Part shown: positions 9,132 to 17,841 of the stretch, piece by piece
How the letters are laid out: the number at the start of each line of letters is the position of its first letter
Numbering within the stretch: position 1 is the first letter of the stretch
NCBI RefSeq assembly: GCF_018613605.1
Contig: NZ_JAGGPU010000006.1
Span: 602,411 to 666,410, forward strand
Direction of reading: 5' to 3'
Length of the DNA: 64,000 nucleotides
From: Pedobacter sp. ISL-64
Lineage (GTDB): Bacteria; Bacteroidota; Bacteroidia; Sphingobacteriales; Sphingobacteriaceae
The notes under the pieces: model-generated
Databases searched by the model: none
Told to the model about the DNA's origin: nothing
The model's input: the letters and a program-made list of their open reading frames with translations, nothing else
Position numbers and translations under genes: made by a program

Positions 9132-12056
9132 ATGGGTTCCAACAAGTTATTTATGATTAAGGCTTTTCTGCTGTTTTTATTTAACGGATTACTGGGATTA
9201 ATATTGCTCTGCTCAGCAAATATTGCATTTGCACGCGATGAAATTGGAACCATAACTAATACTAGCTTTAACAATTTATCCCTTCATTCTTTAAAAGCCG
9301 GCACAAACAGCCTAAAACGTTTACCTGCAACCAGCTATTCTAAACATTATATTGCGCCGGCCCCATGGCAATACTGGAGTAAAGCCAACGAAATTGTTAT
9401 TACATCAGATATTGGAACAGTTACGGGAACAATTAAGAAAAGTGATGGTACAGTATTATTTAATTTCACCTGCACACAAGGTGTACCTTACGTACAGCGC
9501 TTTACCGGATTACCAAAAGATGTACCTGCGCACCAACTAAATACCGTACTGACGGGAGCCGGGTTAATTATAGAGGCCACTGGATCTATTTCAGTGAATT
9601 TAAGAAATGTAGCTTCGGATAATTTGGGAACTGACGGTGCGGATACCGATATTAAGGGTAACGCCTCTCTTTTTAGCTTTGGTGATGCGGCAATTGGAAC
9701 GTCTTTTCGTGTAGGTTATTATCGGGACGGTGATCTTGCCAGTAATGCTCATCCACCGATCTATAGCATTATGGCCATCGAAAATAATACGATTGTTAAA
9801 ATAGCTGGTGTAGCAAAGGCAACATTAAATGCCGGACAAAGTTATTTATTCACTGCCCCAATGGGAACCTTGGTAGAATCGTCAGGATCGGCGGTAATGA
9901 ATACCGCAGCCGATCTGGATGCTCCCGGAGGCTGTGGAGATGGTGCCTACAATCCAATTCCGCCTATTGCCTCCTTAGGTAGAGAATATGTGGTGGTTAG
10001 AGGTGAGGGTAATATGACTGCAGAGCAAACTACTGTAATTGCAACTGAGGCAAACACCAGCTTTACAGTGATACATTTTGATCAAAATGGTGTTCAAAAA
10101 GGTACCACAACCTACAATTTGGCACAAGCGGGAGATAAGCAAACCTTTAATCATGGCTATCTGAGTAGCCCATATGACCCCGCAAGTAATACAGGAAGAT
10201 ATTCTTCGACCTGGATTTCAGCAACAAAAAATATTGAAGTTTTTTCAGGCACAGCGGGCGCCTCTGGCGGTGCAGGTTGTGAAGTAGATGTGGCTACCTT
10301 AGTCCCAATATCCAGTTGCTCGGGATCAAAGCGAGTTGAAACCTCAAAGTTTACTGCTTACGTTCAAACCACCAACCTCGATTACTTTGGCTATATCATT
10401 ACCAGTAGTGCAGATAGAATTTATCTTAATGCAAATGGCACTCCGCTTTACAACAATACAGATATAGAAACTATAGCAGGTATTGGTACCCGTAAATCCT
10501 TAGGTAGTACGGGCTTATCTCTAGTTAGTTTTACACGTGCTGATATTGGATCGCCAAGTACAATTATAATAACAAGTTCCAGCAGGCTTACTGTTTCTAT
10601 GGTACAGCAAAGTAGTGCTTTTTCGATGTCTAATTTCATTTCACGTTTTCCCGAAAAGGGCGCTCAGCCAGTGGTATCACAAACAAACTGTGCATCAGCA
10701 ACACTTACAGCAACTCCAAATGCTTCCAATTATCAATGGTATCTTAACGAAGTTCCGATTAGTGGTGCAAATACCAATACTTATGTGGCTAGTACATCTG
10801 GCAATTATTCGGTGAGTTATAGTTTAGATTGCGGGCTGAGTGCACCTTCTCTCCCAATAAAGGTTTCACTTTGTAATATCGACCGCGCCATTACCAAAAC
10901 AGTTGATATCGCTTATCCGGAGTTAAACAGCAATGTGGTATTTACGCTTAAGGCCGAAAATTTGGGCGATGGCAATGCAGTTGGGGTATCGGTTACAGAT
11001 CTGCTTCCTAGCGGTTTTACTTATGTATCGAGCATAGCGCCATCAAGCACGAGTTATGATCCTATTTCGGGTATATGGACTATTGGCGATTTGGCCAGTA
11101 ATGCCAGTATCTCCTTAAGCATCACAGCAAAAGTTGTAGCAACAGGAACTAATATTAACACCGCAACGATTACTGGCTCGCAGCCTGATCAGGTAACCAC
11201 TAACGATCAGAGCTCGGTTAGCACCATAACTGGCTCTAAAGATAGAGAAGTATGTGTGGGTACAGCCATGAACGATATTATTATCAGTATCCCATCAGGT
11301 TCAAATGGCATTCAAGTTACAGGTTTACCAGCTGGGATAACTTATACCAATAGCTCATCTCCTAAAAAAGTCACCATTTCAGGTACGCCAACTACAGCAG
11401 GTCCACCAAAAACTTATACCGTTTCTAATACTACAGGAACTCCATTCACTACAACAGGTTCAATAACGGTAAATGGAAATGTAAGTACTCCTGTTTTTAA
11501 TACCGGATTAACCGATAAACGTTGTGCTGGTACCGGAACCGATAGCTATGTTGCGACGGCAACCAACGCCACGAGCATAGCCTACTCCATTTTACCACTA
11601 TCGGCAGGTATTATTGATGCAAACAGTGGTAAAGTAACCTGGGATAATACATTTGCAGGAACAGCAACTATAACAGCCACAGCAAAGGGCTGCGCGGAGA
11701 AAACAACCGATTTTATTGTAATTGTAAACGGGCTTCCAAATTTAACATTGGGTACCGAACCTGAAATCTGTCAGGGTTTCACCACATCATCACTCCCTTA
11801 TACCAACGCTTTAAACAGTCCAACAACATATAGCATTACCTGGAATACGTCAGGTTTTGATCCAGTTAGCAATCAACCTTTGCCAGCAGGAAATATTCCG
11901 CTTAACATTCCAGTCAATGCTGCATTGGGCATCCATTCTGGTGTGTTGACCATTAAAAATGCAGCGGGTTGCAGTACTCAAATTAATTTCACTATTAAAA
12001 TAAATCCAAAACCATCAGCACCACATGTGTTGGTACAAACTAGTTCACAATATTAA
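9132..12056 (+). CDS. Large secreted adhesin-like protein with IgGFc-binding-type and DUF11 domains
   Basis: A 974-residue exported protein. The N-terminal hydrophobic segment (about 8-34) is a signal peptide. Residues about 60-490 resemble the IgGFc-binding N-terminal domain found in Bacteroidota surface proteins (GTSFRVGYYRDGD, NNTIVKIAG, AGQSYLFTAP). An Ig-like segment follows (about 515-580), then a DUF11 repeat (about 585-700, ITKTVDIAYPE... TNDQSS) and cadherin/PKD-like beta modules to the end. It has no C-terminal sorting domain of its own. It is followed within 21 bp by a second secreted protein, so the sorting signal may be supplied in trans by the third gene. Role inferred: surface adhesion or matrix. 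Confidence 0.8.
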   Translation: MGSNKLFMIKAFLLFLFNGLLGLILLCSANIAFARDEIGTITNTSFNNLSLHSLKAGTNSLKRLPATSYSKHYIAPAPWQYWSKANEIVITSDIGTVTGTIKKSDGTVLFNFTCTQGVPYVQRFTGLPKDVPAHQLNTVLTGAGLIIEATGSISVNLRNVASDNLGTDGADTDIKGNASLFSFGDAAIGTSFRVGYYRDGDLASNAHPPIYSIMAIENNTIVKIAGVAKATLNAGQSYLFTAPMGTLVESSGSAVMNTAADLDAPGGCGDGAYNPIPPIASLGREYVVVRGEGNMTAEQTTVIATEANTSFTVIHFDQNGVQKGTTTYNLAQAGDKQTFNHGYLSSPYDPASNTGRYSSTWISATKNIEVFSGTAGASGGAGCEVDVATLVPISSCSGSKRVETSKFTAYVQTTNLDYFGYIITSSADRIYLNANGTPLYNNTDIETIAGIGTRKSLGSTGLSLVSFTRADIGSPSTIIITSSSRLTVSMVQQSSAFSMSNFISRFPEKGAQPVVSQTNCASATLTATPNASNYQWYLNEVPISGANTNTYVASTSGNYSVSYSLDCGLSAPSLPIKVSLCNIDRAITKTVDIAYPELNSNVVFTLKAENLGDGNAVGVSVTDLLPSGFTYVSSIAPSSTSYDPISGIWTIGDLASNASISLSITAKVVATGTNINTATITGSQPDQVTTNDQSSVSTITGSKDREVCVGTAMNDIIISIPSGSNGIQVTGLPAGITYTNSSSPKKVTISGTPTTAGPPKTYTVSNTTGTPFTTTGSITVNGNVSTPVFNTGLTDKRCAGTGTDSYVATATNATSIAYSILPLSAGIIDANSGKVTWDNTFAGTATITATAKGCAEKTTDFIVIVNGLPNLTLGTEPEICQGFTTSSLPYTNALNSPTTYSITWNTSGFDPVSNQPLPAGNIPLNIPVNAALGIHSGVLTIKNAAGCSTQINFTIKINPKPSAPHVLVQTSSQY

Positions 12057-12077
12057 TCAAACAAAAAAAAAGTCCCC

Positions 12078-12770
12078 ATGAACAATTTAATTACAAAATC
12101 AATTTTAGCCTTTACATTTCTGTTAGTCTGCACATTTTCAACAGTATCGGCTCAGGTATTACCAACCACAAGCGGAGTTAATTTATTCTGCAAAGGCTCG
12201 GACCTTACATTGCCTGCGGCACCAGCAGGAGAAGACTGGATTGTTAAATACAGTGCAACGCAAACTGCTACACCAAGTACAGGTGTCGCTTTAGTTTCGG
12301 GAAATAAAATCGCAGCGGCTGATTTAAACACAGGCTATTATTATTTAAGTTCTAAATCAACCACTCCAGGCTCCTGCGAATCTGAATTACAAGAAATTCC
12401 GGTATATGTGCTTCAACCTTTGACTGTTAATTTTACGCCTGCTGATTTCTGTCTCGAAAGCCCATTGGCCCAAGTTAGTGCTGTTACCAATCCTGATGCT
12501 ACCAACATTCCAACTTTGGCCTATCAGTGGTATACGGTAACAGGAGGAGTAGAAACTGCTATATCAGGTGCTACAACAAAAGACTATACGCCATCGGCAC
12601 CTGCAACTGTTGGAACAAAAACGCATAGGCTAAAAGTAGGTTATGTAATTAACGGTAATAAATATTGTCCGCAATGGGCAGATCATGATGTTACGGTAAC
12701 CGCTAAGCCTGTAAAACCAACCATTACTCCAGGAACCATCACCGGCACGGCAACAGCAGTTACTTTCTAG
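12078..12770 (+). CDS. Secreted beta-rich hypothetical protein of the adhesin operon
   Basis: A 230-residue protein with its own signal peptide (about 1-25, ending STVSAQ) and no recognised enzyme motif. Ig/PKD-like patterns are visible, for example AYQWYTVTGG, typical of cell-surface beta-sandwich repeats. Like the preceding protein it is rich in Thr and Ser. It starts 21 bp after the preceding stop and ends 34 bp before the next start, so it belongs to the same transcription unit. Its own signal peptide argues against it being a frameshifted piece of the larger gene. Confidence 0.72.
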   Translation: MNNLITKSILAFTFLLVCTFSTVSAQVLPTTSGVNLFCKGSDLTLPAAPAGEDWIVKYSATQTATPSTGVALVSGNKIAAADLNTGYYYLSSKSTTPGSCESELQEIPVYVLQPLTVNFTPADFCLESPLAQVSAVTNPDATNIPTLAYQWYTVTGGVETAISGATTKDYTPSAPATVGTKTHRLKVGYVINGNKYCPQWADHDVTVTAKPVKPTITPGTITGTATAVTF

Positions 12771-12804
12771 GCCGGTTTTCGTTTTTCTGATGATTGTTGT
12801 ATAA

Positions 12805-13749
12805 ATGAAGCTAAGGATATACTCCTTTCTGGCTTTGGCTATATTGTTGTTTTTTATTCAAACAGCAAAGGGCCATATTGCTCCCAATGGGCGGCAAACC
12901 ATTACGATCAGACAAGGGTCGTCGGTGGTTTTGCGTGCAAATTCGGCTGGAGCGGCTTTATATATATGGTACAAGGATGATGTGTTAGTGAAGAACCAAA
13001 ACAAAGCAACACTTATCACCGCCACCGCAGGCATTTATAAAGTAGCTACTGTAAATAAATTTGGTTGCACATCCGATATTTCAGATGAAATAGAGGTTAT
13101 TGTATTGCCACAGCTTATTGCGGATGTAGCCATAACAAAGCGATCAGAATCAAAAATTGTAGTGGGCGATCAGGTTTTCGAATATTACCTGAATGTTAGA
13201 AATAATGGTAAAGATGATGCCACCCAACTGATGATTAAAGATGCGCTTCCTGATAACCTTTCTTTAGAAAACCTGGCCCAGCCAACAGATGGAATAGCGA
13301 GCTACGATCAGCTAAACCGAACCATTAACTGGAACATTCCCTTACTGGCCAATGGCAAGTTTGCTGAGCTGGTAATCAGGGTAAGATCCAAGCAATCGGG
13401 TATGGTGACTAATACAGCGACTGTTACTGCAACAGAATTTGACCCTAACCTGGCCAATAATACATCAACTGATAAAAAAGAGATTTCAGGTTTAAGAATA
13501 CCAAATGTCTTCACGCCCAATGGGGACGGCAAGAACGACACTTTTTATATTGAACACCTGGAATCTTTTGAATCGAACGAAATAACAATTATTAACCGTT
13601 GGGGAAGTACGGTTTATCAATCCAATCACTATAAGAACGACTGGACTGCTCCAGGATTAACGGATGGAACTTACTTCTACGTGATTAAAGTTAGAAATGG
13701 AACAGCAACCTGGCAAGATTACAAAGGTTATGTAACGGTAATCAGGTAA
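12805..13749 (+). CDS. DUF11 protein with type IX secretion type B sorting domain (gliding-associated C-terminus)
   Basis: A 314-residue exported protein. The order is: signal peptide (about 1-23), Ig-like segment (about 30-100), DUF11 repeat (about 110-222, ADVAITKRSESK... TNTATVTATE), and C-terminal sorting domain (about 230-314). That last domain starts at IPNVFTPNGDGKND and contains ITIINRWGSTVYQS and DGTYFYVIKV, the hallmark of CHU_C/type B T9SS signals. It is immediately followed by a PorP/SprF gene, the usual partner of type B substrates. It likely forms a surface complex with the two upstream proteins. Confidence 0.9.
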   Translation: MKLRIYSFLALAILLFFIQTAKGHIAPNGRQTITIRQGSSVVLRANSAGAALYIWYKDDVLVKNQNKATLITATAGIYKVATVNKFGCTSDISDEIEVIVLPQLIADVAITKRSESKIVVGDQVFEYYLNVRNNGKDDATQLMIKDALPDNLSLENLAQPTDGIASYDQLNRTINWNIPLLANGKFAELVIRVRSKQSGMVTNTATVTATEFDPNLANNTSTDKKEISGLRIPNVFTPNGDGKNDTFYIEHLESFESNEITIINRWGSTVYQSNHYKNDWTAPGLTDGTYFYVIKVRNGTATWQDYKGYVTVIR

Positions 13750-13767
13750 ATAAAACAAAATACAGAC

Positions 13768-14748
13768 ATGAACATTTTGAAAAGGATATTTCTTGTTTTG
13801 ACCATTACGATATTATCTGTTAAGGTTTTTGCGCAACAAGATGCCCAATTTGGGCAATATGTTTTTAATAACATGTACATCAATCCTGCATATGCGGGTT
13901 ATAAAGAAGAGCTTTACTTACAGGCTTTCGCCAGAGCACAATGGACTGGTGTTCGGGGCGCACCACAAACCCTTTCTATATCTGCAGATGAGGCTATAAA
14001 TGACGAAAGTATTGGTCTGGGGATGATTGTAACCAAGGACAAAATAGGTGCACAAAACACTTTAAATGCATCGGCAAATTTCGCTTACAGGATAAAACTT
14101 GATCGTACTGAAACTAATATCCTCGCTTTCGGTTTAGGTGTAGGTGTAATACAGACCTCCTTAAACGGCAATTTGTTAGATCCTATCGAAATCGGCGATA
14201 ACCGTATTCCGACAGGATCAATAAGTCAGACCATGCCCGATATACGCGCCGGCATTCATTATTCAAATGAGCAATTTTTTATCGGTTTTTCGGCAAATAA
14301 CCTCTTGTCAAAAACCTTATCGGTATTTGACGATTACAATTCGCTAAACGTTAAAATTCAGCCTCATTTTTACTTGAGTGCAGGGGTAGCATTACCTGTA
14401 AATGACGATTTTGTTTTTAAACCAACCTTTTTAATTAAAGATGATTTACATGGACCAACGTCATTAGATTTAAATGCCTTTTTACTGGTAAAAGAGCGCT
14501 TCTGGCTTGGTGCAGTTTATCGCACTTCGGTAAAAATTTATCCTAAAGAAAACCTGCAGCCTGGATTAACCAGTAGAGCGGCAGTTGGTTTCATCAGCGA
14601 ATTGTTTATAAAATCTAACCTGCGTATTGGTTATGGTTACGATTACAGCCTCAATAAACTGAGCAATTATGATTATGGCTCGCACGAAATCTCAGTTGGC
14701 TATTATATAGAAACCAAAAAGAGCCGAAGACCAAAGTGTTATTTTTAG
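13768..14748 (+). CDS. PorP/SprF family type IX secretion outer-membrane protein
   Basis: A 326-residue outer-membrane beta-barrel of the PorP/SprF family, with signal peptide (1-22, ending VFAQQ). It carries the family N-terminal motif AQFGQYVFNNMYINPAYAGY. The repeated amphipathic strands end in EISVGYYIETK. Family members help type B substrates reach or stay on the cell surface. It starts 18 bp after the type B substrate gene, a conserved gene pairing. It is the last gene of the operon and converges on the gamma-glutamyltransferase gene with a 45-bp gap. Confidence 0.93.
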   Translation: MNILKRIFLVLTITILSVKVFAQQDAQFGQYVFNNMYINPAYAGYKEELYLQAFARAQWTGVRGAPQTLSISADEAINDESIGLGMIVTKDKIGAQNTLNASANFAYRIKLDRTETNILAFGLGVGVIQTSLNGNLLDPIEIGDNRIPTGSISQTMPDIRAGIHYSNEQFFIGFSANNLLSKTLSVFDDYNSLNVKIQPHFYLSAGVALPVNDDFVFKPTFLIKDDLHGPTSLDLNAFLLVKERFWLGAVYRTSVKIYPKENLQPGLTSRAAVGFISELFIKSNLRIGYGYDYSLNKLSNYDYGSHEISVGYYIETKKSRRPKCYF

Positions 14749-14792
14749 GCGCTAATCAAAATGTAGTGCATATCATTCATCGAACCAATGTA

Positions 14793-16673
14793 TTACCATG
14801 CAATACCATAATCTTCGCCATGGTTACTCGAGCCACCTTGCAAACTATTGTGCTTCCAATCAAAATAAATGGCATTGATTGGCCCACTGGTCCGTTCAGA
14901 AAAACTGAGGATATAACCCATTTTTTTCAATTCATTGCGCACCTCCTCTTTCGTGTTGGTATTTAACAAAATCTGACCAGGTTTTGGTGCTCTGTCGCTC
15001 GTTTTAGTACCACCCAATGAAAGCCAAAGCTGATTCGTGTTAAAGTTAGCCGCTTCGGTTGCCTTTTGCACATTCATACCAAACTCAGCCATATTTAAAA
15101 AGAACTGCAGCAAGTTCTGATCCTGGGTATCTCCGCCCTGAACTGCAGCCGATACAAATGGTTTACCATCTTTGATAAACAATGAAGGCGACAGGGTTAC
15201 CCTTGGCCTTTTGCCCGGTGCAACAACATTGAAGGGATTTAAGGTAGAATCGAGCACAAAACTTTGCATCCTTTGACTCATCCCAATGCCTGTATTACCG
15301 GCAATACAGGCCGGAAGCCAGCCACCACTTGGGGTAACAGATACTACCCAACCGGCCTTGTCTGCAGCCTCTATCGATGTTGTTCCCCTCCACAAACGGC
15401 CTTCATAAATTTCTTTTGGCGTATTGTTCCCAAGGTCGTGCTTTGGCGCAAAGTTACGCTTGGTTGTATCAGGATTAAAGCCTCTACTTTTTAATAGATT
15501 TAAATAAGGGTTTTTCTTGCCTTCGTATAGATAAGGATCGCCAGGACCAGTGTTTACATCATTTTTATCAAGCTGAATAAGCGAGGCCCTTTGTTTTGCA
15601 TAATCTTTACTTAACAGACCTTTCATTGGTTCAGCAGGACTTTGGTTTGGATCACCATAATAAAAATCGCGATCTGCAAAAGAAAGGTTCATGGCCTGAT
15701 AAACAGTATGGATATATTTTGAGCTATTGTAGCCCATTGCTTTTAGGTCGAAATTCTCTAATATATTCAAAGCTTGCAGTAAAACAGGACCTTGTGTCCA
15801 CTGTTGTAATTTGTATACTTTAATCCCTTTATAATCGGTGCTTAATGCTTCTTCTTCAACTGGTTTCCATTTAGCAAGATCATCCATGGTAATCAGACCT
15901 CCTTGTTCTTTACTCCCACGCACGAATTCCTTGGCGATGTCTCCTTTATAAAAACGATCGTAAGCAGCCATTAATGCCTCTTGTCGAGAGCTACCTTTCT
16001 TCAACGCAGCTTGCTCTGCTTCAACCATTTTGGTTAGGGTGGCCAAAAGATCTTTTTGAATAAAAACCTCACCTGCTTCTGGCGCCTCACGCTTTTCGCC
16101 CAAATGTGGCAATAGCACTTTTTTACTGTAAGGCCAGGTTTTGATCAATTCTTTATCGCGCTCCATACTGTTTGCAGCCTGTGCTTCTATGGCATAACCC
16201 GCAGCCATGTGCATGGCAGGTGCCAGAACCTGCCCCAGGCTCATGCTACCATATTTACTCAGCATATAAATCAGTCCGCCGGGTGTACCTGGCGTGGTTG
16301 CAGCCAAGGGGCCGTATTCTGGTGGAAAACTATAACCTTTAGCTTTAAAAAAGGCTACGGTTGCTCCAGTTGGGGCAACGCCCATTGCATTAATCGCGAT
16401 CACCTTTTTTGTATTCGGATTGTAAATTAGTGCCTGTGTTTCTCCTCCCCAGCTTAAAGTATCCCACATGGTGCAGGTAGCAGCCAACATGGCACATGCT
16501 GCATCAACTGCATTTCCACCTTGCTGAAAGATCATCGACCCTGCTGTTGCTGCCATCGGCTTTCCGGTTATGGCCATCCAGCTGTTCCCATAAAGCATTG
16601 GCTTTTGCGTTTGCTGTGCAAATAAAGGGCGAAGAGAGAGTGATAGTAACAGAAACAGGGCTAAATTTTTCAT
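14793..16673 (-). CDS. ggt: Gamma-glutamyltransferase family protein (Ntn-hydrolase)
   Basis: Cleaves gamma-glutamyl bonds, such as those of glutathione, in the periplasm. The start at 16673 is chosen because it gives a clean signal peptide (MKNLALFLLLSLSL...LFAQQ). A longer reading from 16721 adds 16 non-typical residues. Family features include GNAVDAACAMLAA near the N-terminus and the large/small subunit border RGTTSIEAAD, where the second Thr is the expected autoprocessing nucleophile. The small subunit carries SVTPSGG. About 626 residues, slightly longer than typical. The usual TTH motif here reads TTS, which is mildly unusual. Confidence 0.9.
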   Translation of the reverse strand: MKNLALFLLLSLSLRPLFAQQTQKPMLYGNSWMAITGKPMAATAGSMIFQQGGNAVDAACAMLAATCTMWDTLSWGGETQALIYNPNTKKVIAINAMGVAPTGATVAFFKAKGYSFPPEYGPLAATTPGTPGGLIYMLSKYGSMSLGQVLAPAMHMAAGYAIEAQAANSMERDKELIKTWPYSKKVLLPHLGEKREAPEAGEVFIQKDLLATLTKMVEAEQAALKKGSSRQEALMAAYDRFYKGDIAKEFVRGSKEQGGLITMDDLAKWKPVEEEALSTDYKGIKVYKLQQWTQGPVLLQALNILENFDLKAMGYNSSKYIHTVYQAMNLSFADRDFYYGDPNQSPAEPMKGLLSKDYAKQRASLIQLDKNDVNTGPGDPYLYEGKKNPYLNLLKSRGFNPDTTKRNFAPKHDLGNNTPKEIYEGRLWRGTTSIEAADKAGWVVSVTPSGGWLPACIAGNTGIGMSQRMQSFVLDSTLNPFNVVAPGKRPRVTLSPSLFIKDGKPFVSAAVQGGDTQDQNLLQFFLNMAEFGMNVQKATEAANFNTNQLWLSLGGTKTSDRAPKPGQILLNTNTKEEVRNELKKMGYILSFSERTSGPINAIYFDWKHNSLQGGSSNHGEDYGIAW

Positions 16674-16849
16674 AGTTCCAATATAGCTAAAATATGTACC
16701 ACAGTAGTCCTTCATCCGCACAGCCCCCCTAATTATGGGTAATAAAACAAGCTTGTTACAAATTTAAGCACCACCAGAACAGCCTACCCTAGTGCGTACA
16801 GTTAGCTTTTGGTCAATTCATCCACCTCGAAGAATGTAAGGCCCTGTTC

Positions 16850-17173
16850 TCATTTCTTTTTCTTGGGTTTGGGTTCAGGCAGTTCTGCTACAGTGATGCT
16901 AACCAGTTTTTTTAACCAATCGCGATCTTCCAACTGCTCTTCGATTAGAAACTGATTTTTTGTGCCTGGGTAAGGAGGTGCCTCCACAACATCTTTTATA
17001 TATGCCCTTCCAGATAAAGTTGGCTTAACAAACAGCTTGTTATCGCACACTAGTGCAAACAACTTATCATCAAAATACAAGCCGTATTCGCCAAACATTT
17101 TTTTATAAGTAACATGTCCGGAATAATCCATCTGATCTATTATAAAGTCTACGAATTTCTGTTCTGAGGCCAT
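16850..17173 (-). CDS. TfoX/Sxy N-terminal domain protein
   Basis: A 107-residue protein that consists only of a TfoX N-terminal domain: YKKMFGEYGLYFDDKLFALVCDNKLFVKPT and a following PPYPG segment. The C-terminal TfoX domain is absent and a lysine-rich tail (PKPKKKK) takes its place. In Gammaproteobacteria Sxy regulates competence. Short stand-alone versions in Bacteroidota have no established role. Monocistronic, with its own upstream region. Confidence 0.85.
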   Translation of the reverse strand: MASEQKFVDFIIDQMDYSGHVTYKKMFGEYGLYFDDKLFALVCDNKLFVKPTLSGRAYIKDVVEAPPYPGTKNQFLIEEQLEDRDWLKKLVSITVAELPEPKPKKKK

Positions 17174-17392
17174 TGTAAATTGATCTAATTTGAAAGGTGT
17201 AATATGAGTAAAGCTAAAACGAATAATTGAAAAGAAAATCTTTAACTGTTTTCACTATTAAATTCTACCTGCTTCAAGCACTAAGATAGGAACAATCGTC
17301 GATTATATTAAGTACGCCCATTCACTAATCATTGATTATTGCTTTTCTTTTGATTCTGGTTTGCAATAATGGGCTTAATCGCTAAATTTGTC

Positions 17393-17400
17393 GCCCAAAT
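17393..17400 (+). promoter_or_regulatory. Predicted -7 promoter element of the small HTH gene
   Basis: TAAATTTG matches TAnnTTTG and lies 21 bp upstream of the first possible start (17421) and 51 bp upstream of the second (17451). Confidence 0.4.
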
Positions 17401-17420
17401 GAACAATTGACACAAAATAT

Positions 17421-17732
17421 ATGATTGTTCTAAAAGGTAAAAAGAATAAAATGGAAGAAAACGATTTTGTTTCTATCTGGCTGGAAGAAACCGGAAATCC
17501 TGCGATTGAGAAACTAGCGCAGCTAAATCTTGAAGTTGCCAATAAAGCTACAGAAGTACTTGCAGAAAGAGGTGCAACAGAAAACCATCTTGCTTCCATA
17601 CTGGATATTAATCCTGATGAAATTAAAAGATGGTTAGCTGGCAGACATGTCTTCAGCATCAAAACCATTAACGAAATTGTAATTGCAATGGCCGAGATTA
17701 CTCAAAAAGAACAACAGCCTGAATTCCAATAA
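17421..17732 (+). CDS. Small XRE-like helix-turn-helix protein
   Basis: A 103-residue protein with an HTH around residues 48-90: TENHLASILDINPDEIKRWLAGRHVFSI resembles the XRE/antitoxin fold. A second in-frame ATG at residue 11 (position 17451, MEENDF) is an equally plausible start. No toxin gene lies beside it, so it is not clearly part of a toxin-antitoxin pair. Could be a solitary transcription regulator. Confidence 0.72.
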   Translation: MIVLKGKKNKMEENDFVSIWLEETGNPAIEKLAQLNLEVANKATEVLAERGATENHLASILDINPDEIKRWLAGRHVFSIKTINEIVIAMAEITQKEQQPEFQ

Positions 17733-17841
17733 ATATCAATTATACCTCTAGTCTTCATTAAGCGCCAATGTAAATCAATACGATCTTCCTGTAGGTTATA
17801 AAAGGGGCTACAGCCGAAGCATTTACTGGCGCAAGCCTTAA

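Noticed and set aside
9132..13749. Frameshifted single giant adhesin gene
   Set aside because: Each of the three proteins has its own signal peptide and spacing with a plausible ribosome site, so they are separate genes rather than a broken one.
17375..17668. 97-codon minus-strand frame over the small HTH gene
   Set aside because: It overlaps a better plus-strand HTH protein and its composition (many Ser and hydrophobic residues without motifs) is that of a shadow frame.
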